Below are positions 1-5,902 of a stretch of 6,504 nucleotides of DNA, piece by piece (within the stretch, counting starts at the first letter, position 1; the number at the start of each line of letters is the position of its first letter). The position numbers and the translations under genes were made by a program. Below the pieces are notes generated by a model. The model saw only the letters and a program-made list of their open reading frames with translations. It did not search any database and was not told where the DNA came from. Origin of the DNA: Caldifarciminota bacterium (lineage in GTDB: Bacteria > Hydrothermota > Hydrothermia > B15-G9 > WFZT01); contig JALSOY010000253.1 of assembly GCA_026986235.1 (NCBI GenBank), forward strand, positions 1-6,504. Reading direction: 5' to 3'.

Positions 1-870
1 GAGGAAAAGGGGTCCGAGGCTGTCTGCCCTGGAGGCGATGGCATCGTTGTACGGAAAGTAAACATAGAGATTCGCATCACCTTCAAGTGTCGCACGGGTG
101 TAAAATCTACCGGATATTCCTATGCTAAGCTTTTTATCCGGTCTGTACATTGCACCTAAATGTAAAGTCAGTGCCCACCCCTTTACCTCTATTCTGGAAT
201 CAACGGGGAAAAGCCTGTACTGTACAGGCAGGTTCAGGGCTTCGCTGTCAATGGTGGCGGGATCGAAGAAGTTTACTTTTCTGATCCTGAATCTTTCAAA
301 AGTGGGTCCAAAGGCGATTCCGAGACTGAATTTTTTGAATTTTCTCGCCATACCTGCGAGCATGGAAGCTGTCTTTACCTCGCTTGACCAGTTGTATTCG
401 GGAAAATCCGGTGGAACAAAGGTGGCAGTGTCTGATGGATTGTAGTATCCTGCAGGAAAGTGGTAGAGATTCCAGTCGGTCCCGAGTCCAAAGGGTACGA
501 ATACAGCAAATCCGACCTTTGTATCCTTGAGATACCTGAAGTTTTTAACAAATCCACCGGAAGGGATGGTGAAAGTCTGAGAGTGGGCGTTCACCTTTTT
601 GATCGGGGAGTAACCTCCATCGTAACCTAAGATCCCTGTCATTGGCTCAACTGATGCGGCAGGTTTGACTATGGCGTTGTGGAAGCCCAGTATGTCCTGA
701 TCAATGTAACTCATCCCGGCGGGGTTCCAGTAGAGTGCGGTCCAGTCGTTTGCTATCGCTATGAAAGAACCACCGAGGGAGAGACCTCGGCCACCGACGC
801 CAGTTAAGGCAAACCCGCCGGCACGAACGATACCTGTGATAACCAACAGCATAAATATGATCTTACGCAT
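1..870 (-). CDS. FadL/OmpP1/TodX-family outer-membrane transport protein, 3' end cut by window edge
   Basis: Reading the minus strand from ATG at 870 gives 290 codons open to the left edge, so the C-terminus is missing; full members usually have about 400-500 residues. Residues 1-17 form a signal peptide (Arg-Lys, then a hydrophobic core, cleavage after V-R-A at 17). The mature N-terminus is the family hallmark: G-G-F-A-L-T-G, G-G-R-G at 26-29, L-G-G-S-F-I-A-I-A-N-D at 32-42, then W-N-P-A-G at 48-52. Later come V-P-F-G-L-G-T-D-W (125-133) and G-W-A-L-T-L-H-L-G-A-M-Y-R-P (231-244), both typical of the barrel. Known members import long-chain fatty acids or other hydrophobic compounds through a 14-strand outer-membrane beta barrel with an N-terminal plug; the substrate here cannot be read. 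It is the last visible gene of the resB operon, 13 nt after the coiled-coil gene, with AGGAGGG five bases before the ATG. Family assignment is firm, substrate unknown. Confidence 0.88.
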   Translation of the reverse strand, partial: MRKIIFMLLVITGIVRAGGFALTGVGGRGLSLGGSFIAIANDWTALYWNPAGMSYIDQDILGFHNAIVKPAASVEPMTGILGYDGGYSPIKKVNAHSQTFTIPSGGFVKNFRYLKDTKVGFAVFVPFGLGTDWNLYHFPAGYYNPSDTATFVPPDFPEYNWSSEVKTASMLAGMARKFKKFSLGIAFGPTFERFRIRKVNFFDPATIDSEALNLPVQYRLFPVDSRIEVKGWALTLHLGAMYRPDKKLSIGISGRFYTRATLEGDANLYVYFPYNDAIASRADSLGPLFL

Positions 871-875
871 AAAAA

Positions 876-882
876 CCCTCCT
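876..882 (-). promoter_or_regulatory. Shine-Dalgarno site of the FadL-like gene
   Basis: AGGAGGG on the minus strand lies five T residues before the ATG at 870. It fixes the start of the outer-membrane protein, and the signal peptide follows directly from that ATG. The site falls in the 13-nt gap after the coiled-coil gene and touches none of that gene's codons. Confidence 0.85.
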
Positions 883-883
883 T

Positions 884-1222
884 TTACAGGTTAAGAACGA
901 GATTTTTGAGGAATTCAACCCCTTTCTCAAGATTGTCTCTTCCCCTTTTCTCTATCTCTTCGGCGTGGGATTTTGACTTTTCTATTATCTCTTCAACCTC
1001 TTTTTTGAGCCTCAGAAGGGCCTCCTTTTTTCTGAGCTCTATATTTTTCAAAATCTCTTCATGCCCGGTATTAAGGAGGTTTTCCGCATCCCGCTTTGCC
1101 CTTTCAACTATTTCCTCGGCCTCCTTCCGGGCCTTCTCTATCATGGCTTCTGCCTCTCTTTCAAATCTATCAACTCCCTCAAGAAGCACACTCTTTTCCT
1201 CAACTGCATGATGCTCACTCAT
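884..1222 (-). CDS. Small coiled-coil protein, V/A-type ATPase peripheral-stalk subunit G/H-like
   Basis: This 112-residue protein has no signal peptide or membrane segment. From about residue 19 to 105 it is almost entirely charged helix with heptad-like spacing and many A-E-x-I and E-K-A-x-K-E-A-E patterns. Length, composition and the C-terminal stretch N-L-E-K-G-V-E-F-L-K (about 97-106) resemble the archaeal/bacterial V-type ATPase subunit H (AhaH/NtpF-like), which pairs with subunit E to form the peripheral stalk. No other ATPase subunit gene is in the window, so the function rests on resemblance alone. It could instead be another soluble b-subunit-like or scaffold coiled coil, because low-complexity helices align easily. 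It starts inside the end of resB (8-nt overlap, ATGAGTGA) and has an excellent ribosome site, so the two are probably translationally coupled. The stop is TAA at 884-886. Confidence 0.75.
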   Translation of the reverse strand: MSEHHAVEEKSVLLEGVDRFEREAEAMIEKARKEAEEIVERAKRDAENLLNTGHEEILKNIELRKKEALLRLKKEVEEIIEKSKSHAEEIEKRGRDNLEKGVEFLKNLVLNL

Positions 1223-2570
1223 TTTTAAAGACCTCCTTCAGGTTGTTCTCCATCTTTTCTATCTCGTCCATGAGATTAACGGCAATACCGGTAGTTTGAC
1301 CTGTGAGATAAATCTTTCCATCCTGGTCTTTAAAGAAGGAAAACCTTGCTGTGGGATAAAATACCCTCAAAAATAGTCCCACGACGAAAATCAAGGTGCC
1401 AATGGCAAGGTAAAGAATTCCATTGTCCCGTTTGTAATAAATCCCTGTCCCCTGTTTGAAAGACAGCATTTCAAAAGATAGATCCCCAATTTTCAAGGTT
1501 TTCCCCATCTCAAGGAGTCCGAGCTTTTTCTTCTTTTTCCCCTTTGCCTCGCGATGGTAAACATAGCACCGGGGAGTTAGTTCTCCATTCACCTCCTCTT
1601 TCCTGTACTGATACCACTTTCCAGCCTTGAGCATCCCGAGATAGTACTTCCCCTTTCTGCCCTTTATGCCAAACGGCGTCATTGTTTCCACCTCAATGGT
1701 CGTGTCTAAGTCGTTTGATCTAACACGGAGATTTACTTTCTGAACGAAGTATTCCTGGTAAAATGTCATTCCCCTGTATCTCAAGGGGTGATTCACTTCG
1801 ATGGTTTTCTCCTTTATTCTTCTTCCGTCCCTGTCGTAGAGGACAAGATGAGAAAAGTAATCCTTTACGAAGAATCTGCCGTTATGTTTCCAGAAAACCA
1901 TCCAGAATTTTTTTGACTCAAGCTGAAGTGTGTCTGCACCTTTGAACCTGAAGAGGCCGGTCCTGTAGATTTTCATTTCTCTCGATGCCGTGGGAATGGG
2001 CTTCTTTTCTCCGTCAAATAGCGTGACATCCCCGTCAAACCGGGTGAGACTTGATAGGAGAAGGCCAAAAATCATGAGAACCATGCCGAAGTGATAGATA
2101 ATGGAAACGATTCTCGGCGGAAATCCACGACTCGCTGCATAGATTTCTGCGTCACCTTTTATCCTTTTTACTCTGTACCCGGACTCTTTAAATGCCTCAA
2201 CTATGCTATCCAGTTTAAGTTTTTCGTAAACTTTCTTTGCACTTATTCTGATGGCGGAGGCTCTTCCTTTTTTGAGTCTTCCCCATTCGAAGATTAGACC
2301 ATCAAGTGTGCAGAGGAATAGATTCAGAAAGAACAGAAAAGAGGTGATTCTGAAACCCAGGGAGTGGAAAACATCAAAAAGCCCGAGTGAATTAAGAATC
2401 CTGAATTTTTCGGCTCCAAAAGCTTCCTTAAACTGTTCTGGAGTGGCGTGCACAAGGTGATACTGGGGGAAGATCGTGCCAAGGAGCATAAAAAATATCA
2501 GAATAAAAAACAGAACTATGGTGGTCTTGGTTGAAATCAGAATTCTGTATAAACCTCTGAATATCTTCAT
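1215..2570 (-). CDS. resB: ResB/Ccs1-family cytochrome c biogenesis protein
   Basis: This 451-residue membrane protein has the layout of the ResB half of system II cytochrome c maturation, in which ResB and ResC (CcsA) carry heme across the membrane and attach it to apocytochromes. Visible features in order: a hydrophobic segment at about 15-33, a second at 73-92, a third at 153-174 containing H160 in I-I-Y-H-F-G-M (a His conserved at this place in ResB), a large extracytoplasmic domain at about 175-383, and a fourth segment at 385-404. The domain carries the family motif N-H-P-L-R-Y-R-G-M-T-F-Y-Q at 260-272. The C-terminal tail is charged. Length is in the family range. No ResC/CcsA gene is visible, although the two are usually adjacent or fused, so the partner must lie elsewhere or be absent. 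It is the first gene of the operon and has its own consensus promoter. A GGGAGAG stretch lies about seven bases before the ATG. Confidence 0.85.
   Translation of the reverse strand: MKIFRGLYRILISTKTTIVLFFILIFFMLLGTIFPQYHLVHATPEQFKEAFGAEKFRILNSLGLFDVFHSLGFRITSFLFFLNLFLCTLDGLIFEWGRLKKGRASAIRISAKKVYEKLKLDSIVEAFKESGYRVKRIKGDAEIYAASRGFPPRIVSIIYHFGMVLMIFGLLLSSLTRFDGDVTLFDGEKKPIPTASREMKIYRTGLFRFKGADTLQLESKKFWMVFWKHNGRFFVKDYFSHLVLYDRDGRRIKEKTIEVNHPLRYRGMTFYQEYFVQKVNLRVRSNDLDTTIEVETMTPFGIKGRKGKYYLGMLKAGKWYQYRKEEVNGELTPRCYVYHREAKGKKKKKLGLLEMGKTLKIGDLSFEMLSFKQGTGIYYKRDNGILYLAIGTLIFVVGLFLRVFYPTARFSFFKDQDGKIYLTGQTTGIAVNLMDEIEKMENNLKEVFKNE
1231..1238 (-). promoter_or_regulatory. Strong Shine-Dalgarno site of the coiled-coil gene, inside resB
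   Basis: AAGGAGGT on the minus strand, eight bases before the ATG at 1222, sits within the last codons of the resB-like gene. It fixes the start of the coiled-coil gene and shows that the small overlapping ORF is a real gene. Confidence 0.87.
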
Positions 2571-2605
2571 TCCTGTTCTCTCCCGTTTTTTAATATGTGA
2601 GGGTA

Positions 2606-2634
2606 ATTATAAAAACCGTTGTTATGACTGTCAA
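2606..2634 (-). promoter_or_regulatory. Consensus sigma-70-type promoter of the resB operon
   Basis: On the minus strand TTGACA (2634-2629) and TATAAT (2611-2606) match the housekeeping consensus at all 12 positions with the optimal 17-bp spacer. The predicted transcription start is near 2599, giving a leader of about 29 nt before the resB ATG at 2570. The outermost base of the -35 box is also the first base of repeat copy 1. A perfect promoter suggests strong constitutive expression of resB, the coiled-coil gene and the FadL-like gene; no operator is obvious around it. Confidence 0.82.
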
Positions 2635-2774
2635 AGGCTCTCTGAGGCTGTTCTAAAGATCCCCCTTCTTCAGAAGGGGGAACTAAAGGGGGATGTTTTC
2701 CGATTGAAATCCAATCCCCCTAAATCCCCCTTCTCCAAGGGGGATTTTGAGAACCCCTATTCCTTGGAAAAAAG
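2634..2774. repeat. 141-bp direct repeat, copy 1, with MITE-like palindromic core
   Basis: This copy matches positions 2845-2985 at 139 of 141 bases; the differences are at 2724 (A/G) and 2734 (T/A). Within it, 2650-2667 (GTTCTAAAGATCCCCCTT) and 2737-2754 are inverted repeats matching at 16 of 18 bases and enclose a core of about 105 bp. The core folds into three hairpins: 2660-2669 with 2672-2681; 2687-2694 with 2714-2721; and 2722-2732 with 2737-2747 (11 bp, loop CTCC). The CCCCCTT...AAGGGGG theme resembles short palindromic repeats scattered through many bacterial genomes. No coding sequence in it looks real. The identity of a mobile family is inferred from structure alone. Confidence 0.9.
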
Positions 2775-2844
2775 ACTAAAAAGGATGATAACCGTAAAAT
2801 TAACTCTTTCCGCAAATTAAGAAAAATACTTTTCGAACACCCTC
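2775..2844. other. AT-rich spacer between the two direct repeats
   Basis: These 70 bases are AT-rich and separate the two repeat copies. I see no convincing gene, promoter or terminator. A weak minus-strand promoter-like pairing (TTGCGG with TATCAT, 19 bp apart) is not strong enough to call. Confidence 0.5.
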
Positions 2845-2985
2845 AAGGCTCTCTGAGGCTGTTCTAAAGATCCCCCTTCTTCAGAAGGGGGAACTAAAGG
2901 GGGATGTTTTCCGATTGAAATCCAATCCCCCTAAGTCCCCCTTCACCAAGGGGGATTTTGAGAACCCCTATTCCTTGGAAAAAAG
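2845..2985. repeat. 141-bp direct repeat, copy 2, with MITE-like palindromic core
   Basis: This is the second copy of the unit at 2634-2774, offset by exactly 211 bp. The terminal inverted repeats lie at 2861-2878 and 2948-2965. The A-to-G change at 2935 turns one A-T pair of the last hairpin into a G-T wobble, and the T-to-A change at 2945 falls in its loop, so both differences leave the fold largely intact. The copy ends nine bases before a plus-strand TTGACA. The repeated unit extends 16 bp left and 20 bp right of the inverted-repeat core, so duplication of a larger segment explains the pair better than two independent insertions. Confidence 0.9.
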
Positions 2986-2994
2986 CCCTTCAAG

Positions 2995-3023
2995 TTGACA
3001 ATAATTCTTAATAACTTTAAACT
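2995..3023 (+). promoter_or_regulatory. Probable promoter of the ACT-protein/aldolase-phosphatase operon
   Basis: TTGACA at 2995-3000 is a perfect -35 hexamer, followed after 17 bp by TAAACT (3018-3023), which matches four of six -10 consensus bases. A start about seven bases downstream falls at 3030-3031, on the first ATG of the ACT-protein gene. This predicts a transcript with little or no leader. The perfect -35, the spacing and the divergent geometry favour a real promoter; the weak -10 lowers confidence. Confidence 0.55.
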
Positions 3024-3030
3024 CAAAAAA

Positions 3031-4776
3031 ATGATGGGACATGGCATTTTAAAGGAAGAATTTTCCTCACTATTCCCCAAGAGATTTGAATCATTGACTG
3101 AAAGAGAGTTTGGTACCATTGACCGTCTCGTTGAAAATTACAGAAGAGAGGGTGAGGTACAGGTCGAGGTCTGCATCGACCGCTCAGGTGATACACCATA
3201 TCTTTCCATAGTCATCGTGGGGAAGGATTGGCCCGGACTCGTAAACACTATTTCAGGTGAACTCCACGAAATGGGATTTAATATCTGCTTCATCCTCGGT
3301 GCCCGTGCCAGGACAACCGACCTCGCCATCGTTCTCATGAAATCCAGGATAGAGGAACCAGAAAAATTGAGTTTTATTGAAGAAAATCTTCCCGACCTAA
3401 AGCGGACACTGAAGATGATAGCTGCAGGGGGACCTTCCATACAAAAATTTGTTCACATAGGCTCAAAGAAGATAAGCGTGTATATAAATGTTTACAGAGA
3501 ACTGGAAAAAATGGCGAATCCAGAGGAATTTAAAGAAATAATCAAGGAGGACGGTGAACTTGAAAAATTCGTTCTCAGTCGATCAGAGGCCTATCTGACC
3601 GAGAGGTCACCTGAAACGCTTGCCCGCATAATTCTTCAGAACTACAGGATGATTCAGGAACTCCGCAGAAGGTCCCACGGGGTCATTGTGAGGGCGTGGA
3701 ATTTAAAGACCACAAGGGAGCATCTTACGGCTGTAACAGTTGCCGGCTTTGAAAAAGACCTCTCACTCGACGATGTGATGGAAAGACTCCGGGCCTTTTA
3801 TCCTGAGTTTATCCGTAAGTACGATAAACAGTTCACAACGCCGGACGGCATAACCGTAATTCACCTTGAAATAACCGACGAAAATGAAAGACCTCTGCCG
3901 GAGGAGAAACTCAAAATTCTCGTTGAGAGTTTGAAGTCTGACCTTTCGAAACCCAGAAGGAAGGCCTTTATGGGCATTATTTTCGGCGGGGAAATCTTTG
4001 GCAGAATCGTCATTCCCCAGCTTCTCATGGAATACTCCAAATCCGAGATTCCCCAGTTATACATCGTTCCCATCGACACACGGCCCAACGAGATTACATA
4101 TAAAATTATGCTTATCGGTCCATTAAATCAGGGCACATCTGCTGAGGCCATGACGAGCGAGATAATCAAAAACATAGAAAGTCACCAGGCACTGGAAGTC
4201 ACATCCTACAAGTATCCTTCGAAAACGGGGAAAGGGTTTGTTTTTATATTCAGCGTCAAAGCCCGCAGGGCCTATTTTACAAACGAAGACGATATTTATG
4301 ATGTCATAAAGAAAACCATAGAGAAAACAATTCCCAGAATCCGGGATTTTGACGAAGGAATGAGGATCCAGGATCGTCAGAAACTCAAAGAGATCGAGAG
4401 AATTTTTGAGTCTAAAAATCTCGACATAGACGAAAAGTTTATGAAGGAGTACTTTTACAGCATAGACGATTTTCTGCGTTTTCAGGCGACTGCCTCTGAT
4501 CTTGCCGAGGAAATCATTTTTGCCCATGAGCTTCTCATGAGTTACTTTAAAGAGGGAGGTAAAATCCTCACCCGAACGCAGGAGAAGGGTTCCATCGTCA
4601 GAATCGGGGTCGTTGGTCCCGCAAATCTATTAAACTTTATGCAGTATGTAGAAAAATTTGCCCCATACGGCCCTTTTTTCGTGAAGCTTGACATTTACGG
4701 GGCAACCATTTTGATCCTTGATCTGATGAAAGACAACCTCAAGGGGAGAAGTGTTCAGGAGATCCTCGAAGAATAA
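3031..4776 (+). CDS. Multi-ACT-domain protein without a catalytic domain, related to NAD-glutamate dehydrogenase N-terminal region; function unknown
   Basis: The protein has 581 residues from ATG 3031. An in-frame TTG at 2995 would add 12, but it is the -35 box of the likely promoter; neither start has a Shine-Dalgarno site. It is soluble, with no signal peptide. Residues about 55-105 form a clear ACT domain: beta strand, D-W-P-G-L ligand loop at 66-70, then the helix and N-I-C-F-I-L-G-A. Residues 188-230 (helix with S-P-E-T-L-A-R-I-I, then V-I-V-R-A-W-N) and the strands to about 281 resemble the ACT-like modules of large NAD-dependent glutamate dehydrogenases. A similar module seems to recur at 475-566 (F-Q-A-T-A-S-D-L-A-E-E-I-I, then I-V-R-I-G-V-V-G-P). 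Residues 343-364 may be another ACT-like strand pair. No dehydrogenase, kinase, HD or nucleotidyltransferase motif is seen. ACT domains usually bind amino acids and regulate enzymes. Lying 23 nt before the aldolase/phosphatase gene, it may control that enzyme; this is inference. Confidence 0.8.
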   Translation: MMGHGILKEEFSSLFPKRFESLTEREFGTIDRLVENYRREGEVQVEVCIDRSGDTPYLSIVIVGKDWPGLVNTISGELHEMGFNICFILGARARTTDLAIVLMKSRIEEPEKLSFIEENLPDLKRTLKMIAAGGPSIQKFVHIGSKKISVYINVYRELEKMANPEEFKEIIKEDGELEKFVLSRSEAYLTERSPETLARIILQNYRMIQELRRRSHGVIVRAWNLKTTREHLTAVTVAGFEKDLSLDDVMERLRAFYPEFIRKYDKQFTTPDGITVIHLEITDENERPLPEEKLKILVESLKSDLSKPRRKAFMGIIFGGEIFGRIVIPQLLMEYSKSEIPQLYIVPIDTRPNEITYKIMLIGPLNQGTSAEAMTSEIIKNIESHQALEVTSYKYPSKTGKGFVFIFSVKARRAYFTNEDDIYDVIKKTIEKTIPRIRDFDEGMRIQDRQKLKEIERIFESKNLDIDEKFMKEYFYSIDDFLRFQATASDLAEEIIFAHELLMSYFKEGGKILTRTQEKGSIVRIGVVGPANLLNFMQYVEKFAPYGPFFVKLDIYGATILILDLMKDNLKGRSVQEILEE

Positions 4777-4786
4777 AAAATTCAGC

Positions 4787-4794
4787 AAGGAGGT
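4787..4794 (+). promoter_or_regulatory. Strong Shine-Dalgarno site of the aldolase/phosphatase gene
   Basis: AAGGAGGT lies five bases before the ATG at 4800, in the 23-nt gap after the ACT-protein gene. It fixes the enzyme's start and contrasts with the upstream gene, which has no such site. Efficient independent initiation would let the enzyme be made in excess of the regulator from one transcript. Confidence 0.85.
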
Positions 4795-4799
4795 TAAAG

Positions 4800-5897
4800 A
4801 TGAAGGTAACATTATCAGTAATAAAGGCCGACATCGGCGGATATGTTGGTCATTCAGGGATGCATCCCCGTTTGATGGAAGTCGCAGAAGAGGAACTCAG
4901 GAAGGCAAAGGAAAGCGGAACAATAATTGACTTCCATGTTCTCAGGGTTGGCGACGACCTCCAGCTCATTATGACCCACGACAAGGGGGTGGAAAATGGT
5001 GAAATCCATAAACTGGCGTGGGACATCTTTATGGAATGTACAGAAGAAGCGAAAAGACTCAAACTCTACGGCGCAGGACAGGACCTCCTATCTGATACAT
5101 TTAGCGGCAACATAAAGGGAATGGGACCGGGTACCGCCGAGATGGAGATAGAGGAAAGACCCAGTGAACCTGTGATTATTTTCATGGCAGACAAGACATC
5201 TCCCGGTGCCTGGAATTACCCGCTCTATAAAATCTTTGCAGATCCATTCAACACGGCAGGACTTGTAATAGATCCGAAGCTCCACGAAGGGTTTAAGTTT
5301 GAAGTGCTGGATGTGTTCGAGAACAAGAAGGTGGAATTTTCCATGCCCGAGGAGATGTACGATATGCTCTCACTCATAGGGGCCATGGAGCACTACATCA
5401 TAAAGACGGTAAGAAGAAAGTCGGACGGGGAGATAGCGGCCGTTTCCTCGACTCAGAGACTTTCCATGATGGCCGGCAGGTATGTGGGAAAGGACGATCC
5501 CGTACTGATCGTCAGGGCTCAGTCAGGATTTCCGGCGGTTGGTGAGGTTGTAGAACCTTTTGCCATGCCACACCTTGTGGCAGGCTGGATGAGAGGGTCA
5601 CACCACGGTCCACTTATGCCCGTTGCGTTCCATCAGGCGAATCCCACGAGGTTTGACGGACCTCCACGCGTGATTGCAGCAGGTTTCCAGCTCTCCAATG
5701 GTAAACTTATAGGACCGAGAGACCTCTTTGACGATCCCTCGTTTGACGAGGCCCGCAGACTTGCCAATCAGATAGCCAACTACATGAGGGCGATGGGACC
5801 GTTTGAGCCCCACAGGGTTGGTACGGCGGAGATGGAATACACCACGCTACCAGAGGTGCTTAAGAAGCTGAAGGACAGGTTTCAGGATCTTGAATGA
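4800..5897 (+). CDS. fbp: Fructose-1,6-bisphosphate aldolase/phosphatase (archaeal-type, class V FBPase)
   Basis: This 365-residue bifunctional gluconeogenic enzyme condenses dihydroxyacetone phosphate with glyceraldehyde 3-phosphate and dephosphorylates the product to fructose 6-phosphate, in the cytoplasm with Mg2+. The sequence matches the family end to end: V-I-K-A-D-I-G-G at 7-14, H18, V-G-D-D-L-Q-L-I-M-T-H at 50-60, Y90 and Q94 in Y-G-A-G-Q-D, M-A-D-K-T at 129-133, Y-V-G-K-D-D at 228-233, and E-M-E-Y-T-T-L at 344-350. By comparison with the Sulfolobus/Thermoproteus enzymes, K231 is the Schiff-base lysine, Y228 the aldolase acid/base, Y347 the C-terminal active-site tyrosine, and D11, H18, D52, D53, D131, D232 and D233 the metal ligands, so both activities should be intact. 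It lacks the extra C-terminal tail of some archaeal members. It is the second gene after the ACT protein and is followed by a hairpin. The family is mainly archaeal, with members in deep-branching and thermophilic bacteria. Confidence 0.96.
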   Translation: MKVTLSVIKADIGGYVGHSGMHPRLMEVAEEELRKAKESGTIIDFHVLRVGDDLQLIMTHDKGVENGEIHKLAWDIFMECTEEAKRLKLYGAGQDLLSDTFSGNIKGMGPGTAEMEIEERPSEPVIIFMADKTSPGAWNYPLYKIFADPFNTAGLVIDPKLHEGFKFEVLDVFENKKVEFSMPEEMYDMLSLIGAMEHYIIKTVRRKSDGEIAAVSSTQRLSMMAGRYVGKDDPVLIVRAQSGFPAVGEVVEPFAMPHLVAGWMRGSHHGPLMPVAFHQANPTRFDGPPRVIAAGFQLSNGKLIGPRDLFDDPSFDEARRLANQIANYMRAMGPFEPHRVGTAEMEYTTLPEVLKKLKDRFQDLE

Positions 5898-5902
5898 ACT
5901 GA

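Noticed and set aside
122..445. Plus-strand open frame antisense to the FadL-like gene
   Set aside because: The minus strand there encodes a clear FadL-family protein over its full length; the plus-strand frame has no ribosome site and no recognisable features.
906..1211. Plus-strand Ser/Phe-rich open frame antisense to the coiled-coil gene
   Set aside because: Its composition is what one expects from the complement of a Glu/Lys-rich helix, and the minus-strand gene has a strong ribosome site and operon context.
2476..2820. Plus-strand open frame of 114 codons across resB's start and repeat copy 1
   Set aside because: It runs antisense through the resB start and then through the palindromic repeat; the product is low-complexity and has no ribosome site or recognisable family.
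2634..2985. CRISPR-like array
   Set aside because: There are only two copies, each 141 bp with strong internal hairpins, and a single 70-bp spacer. Repeat length, copy number and structure do not fit CRISPR.
2995..3030. TTG 2995 as the start of the ACT protein
   Set aside because: The TTG is part of the perfect -35 hexamer TTGACA and has no ribosome site; ATG 3031 lies at the predicted transcription start and is the better choice.
4123..4527. Minus-strand open frame of 134 codons inside the ACT-protein gene
   Set aside because: It lies wholly inside the plus-strand ACT-protein frame, lacks a ribosome site and resembles no family.
3031..4776. GlnD uridylyltransferase or a complete NAD-glutamate dehydrogenase
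   Set aside because: The D-W-P-G-L loop recalls GlnD's ACT domains, but there is no nucleotidyltransferase or HD motif. A dehydrogenase catalytic domain is also absent, and the protein is far shorter than the roughly 1,600-residue NAD-GDH.
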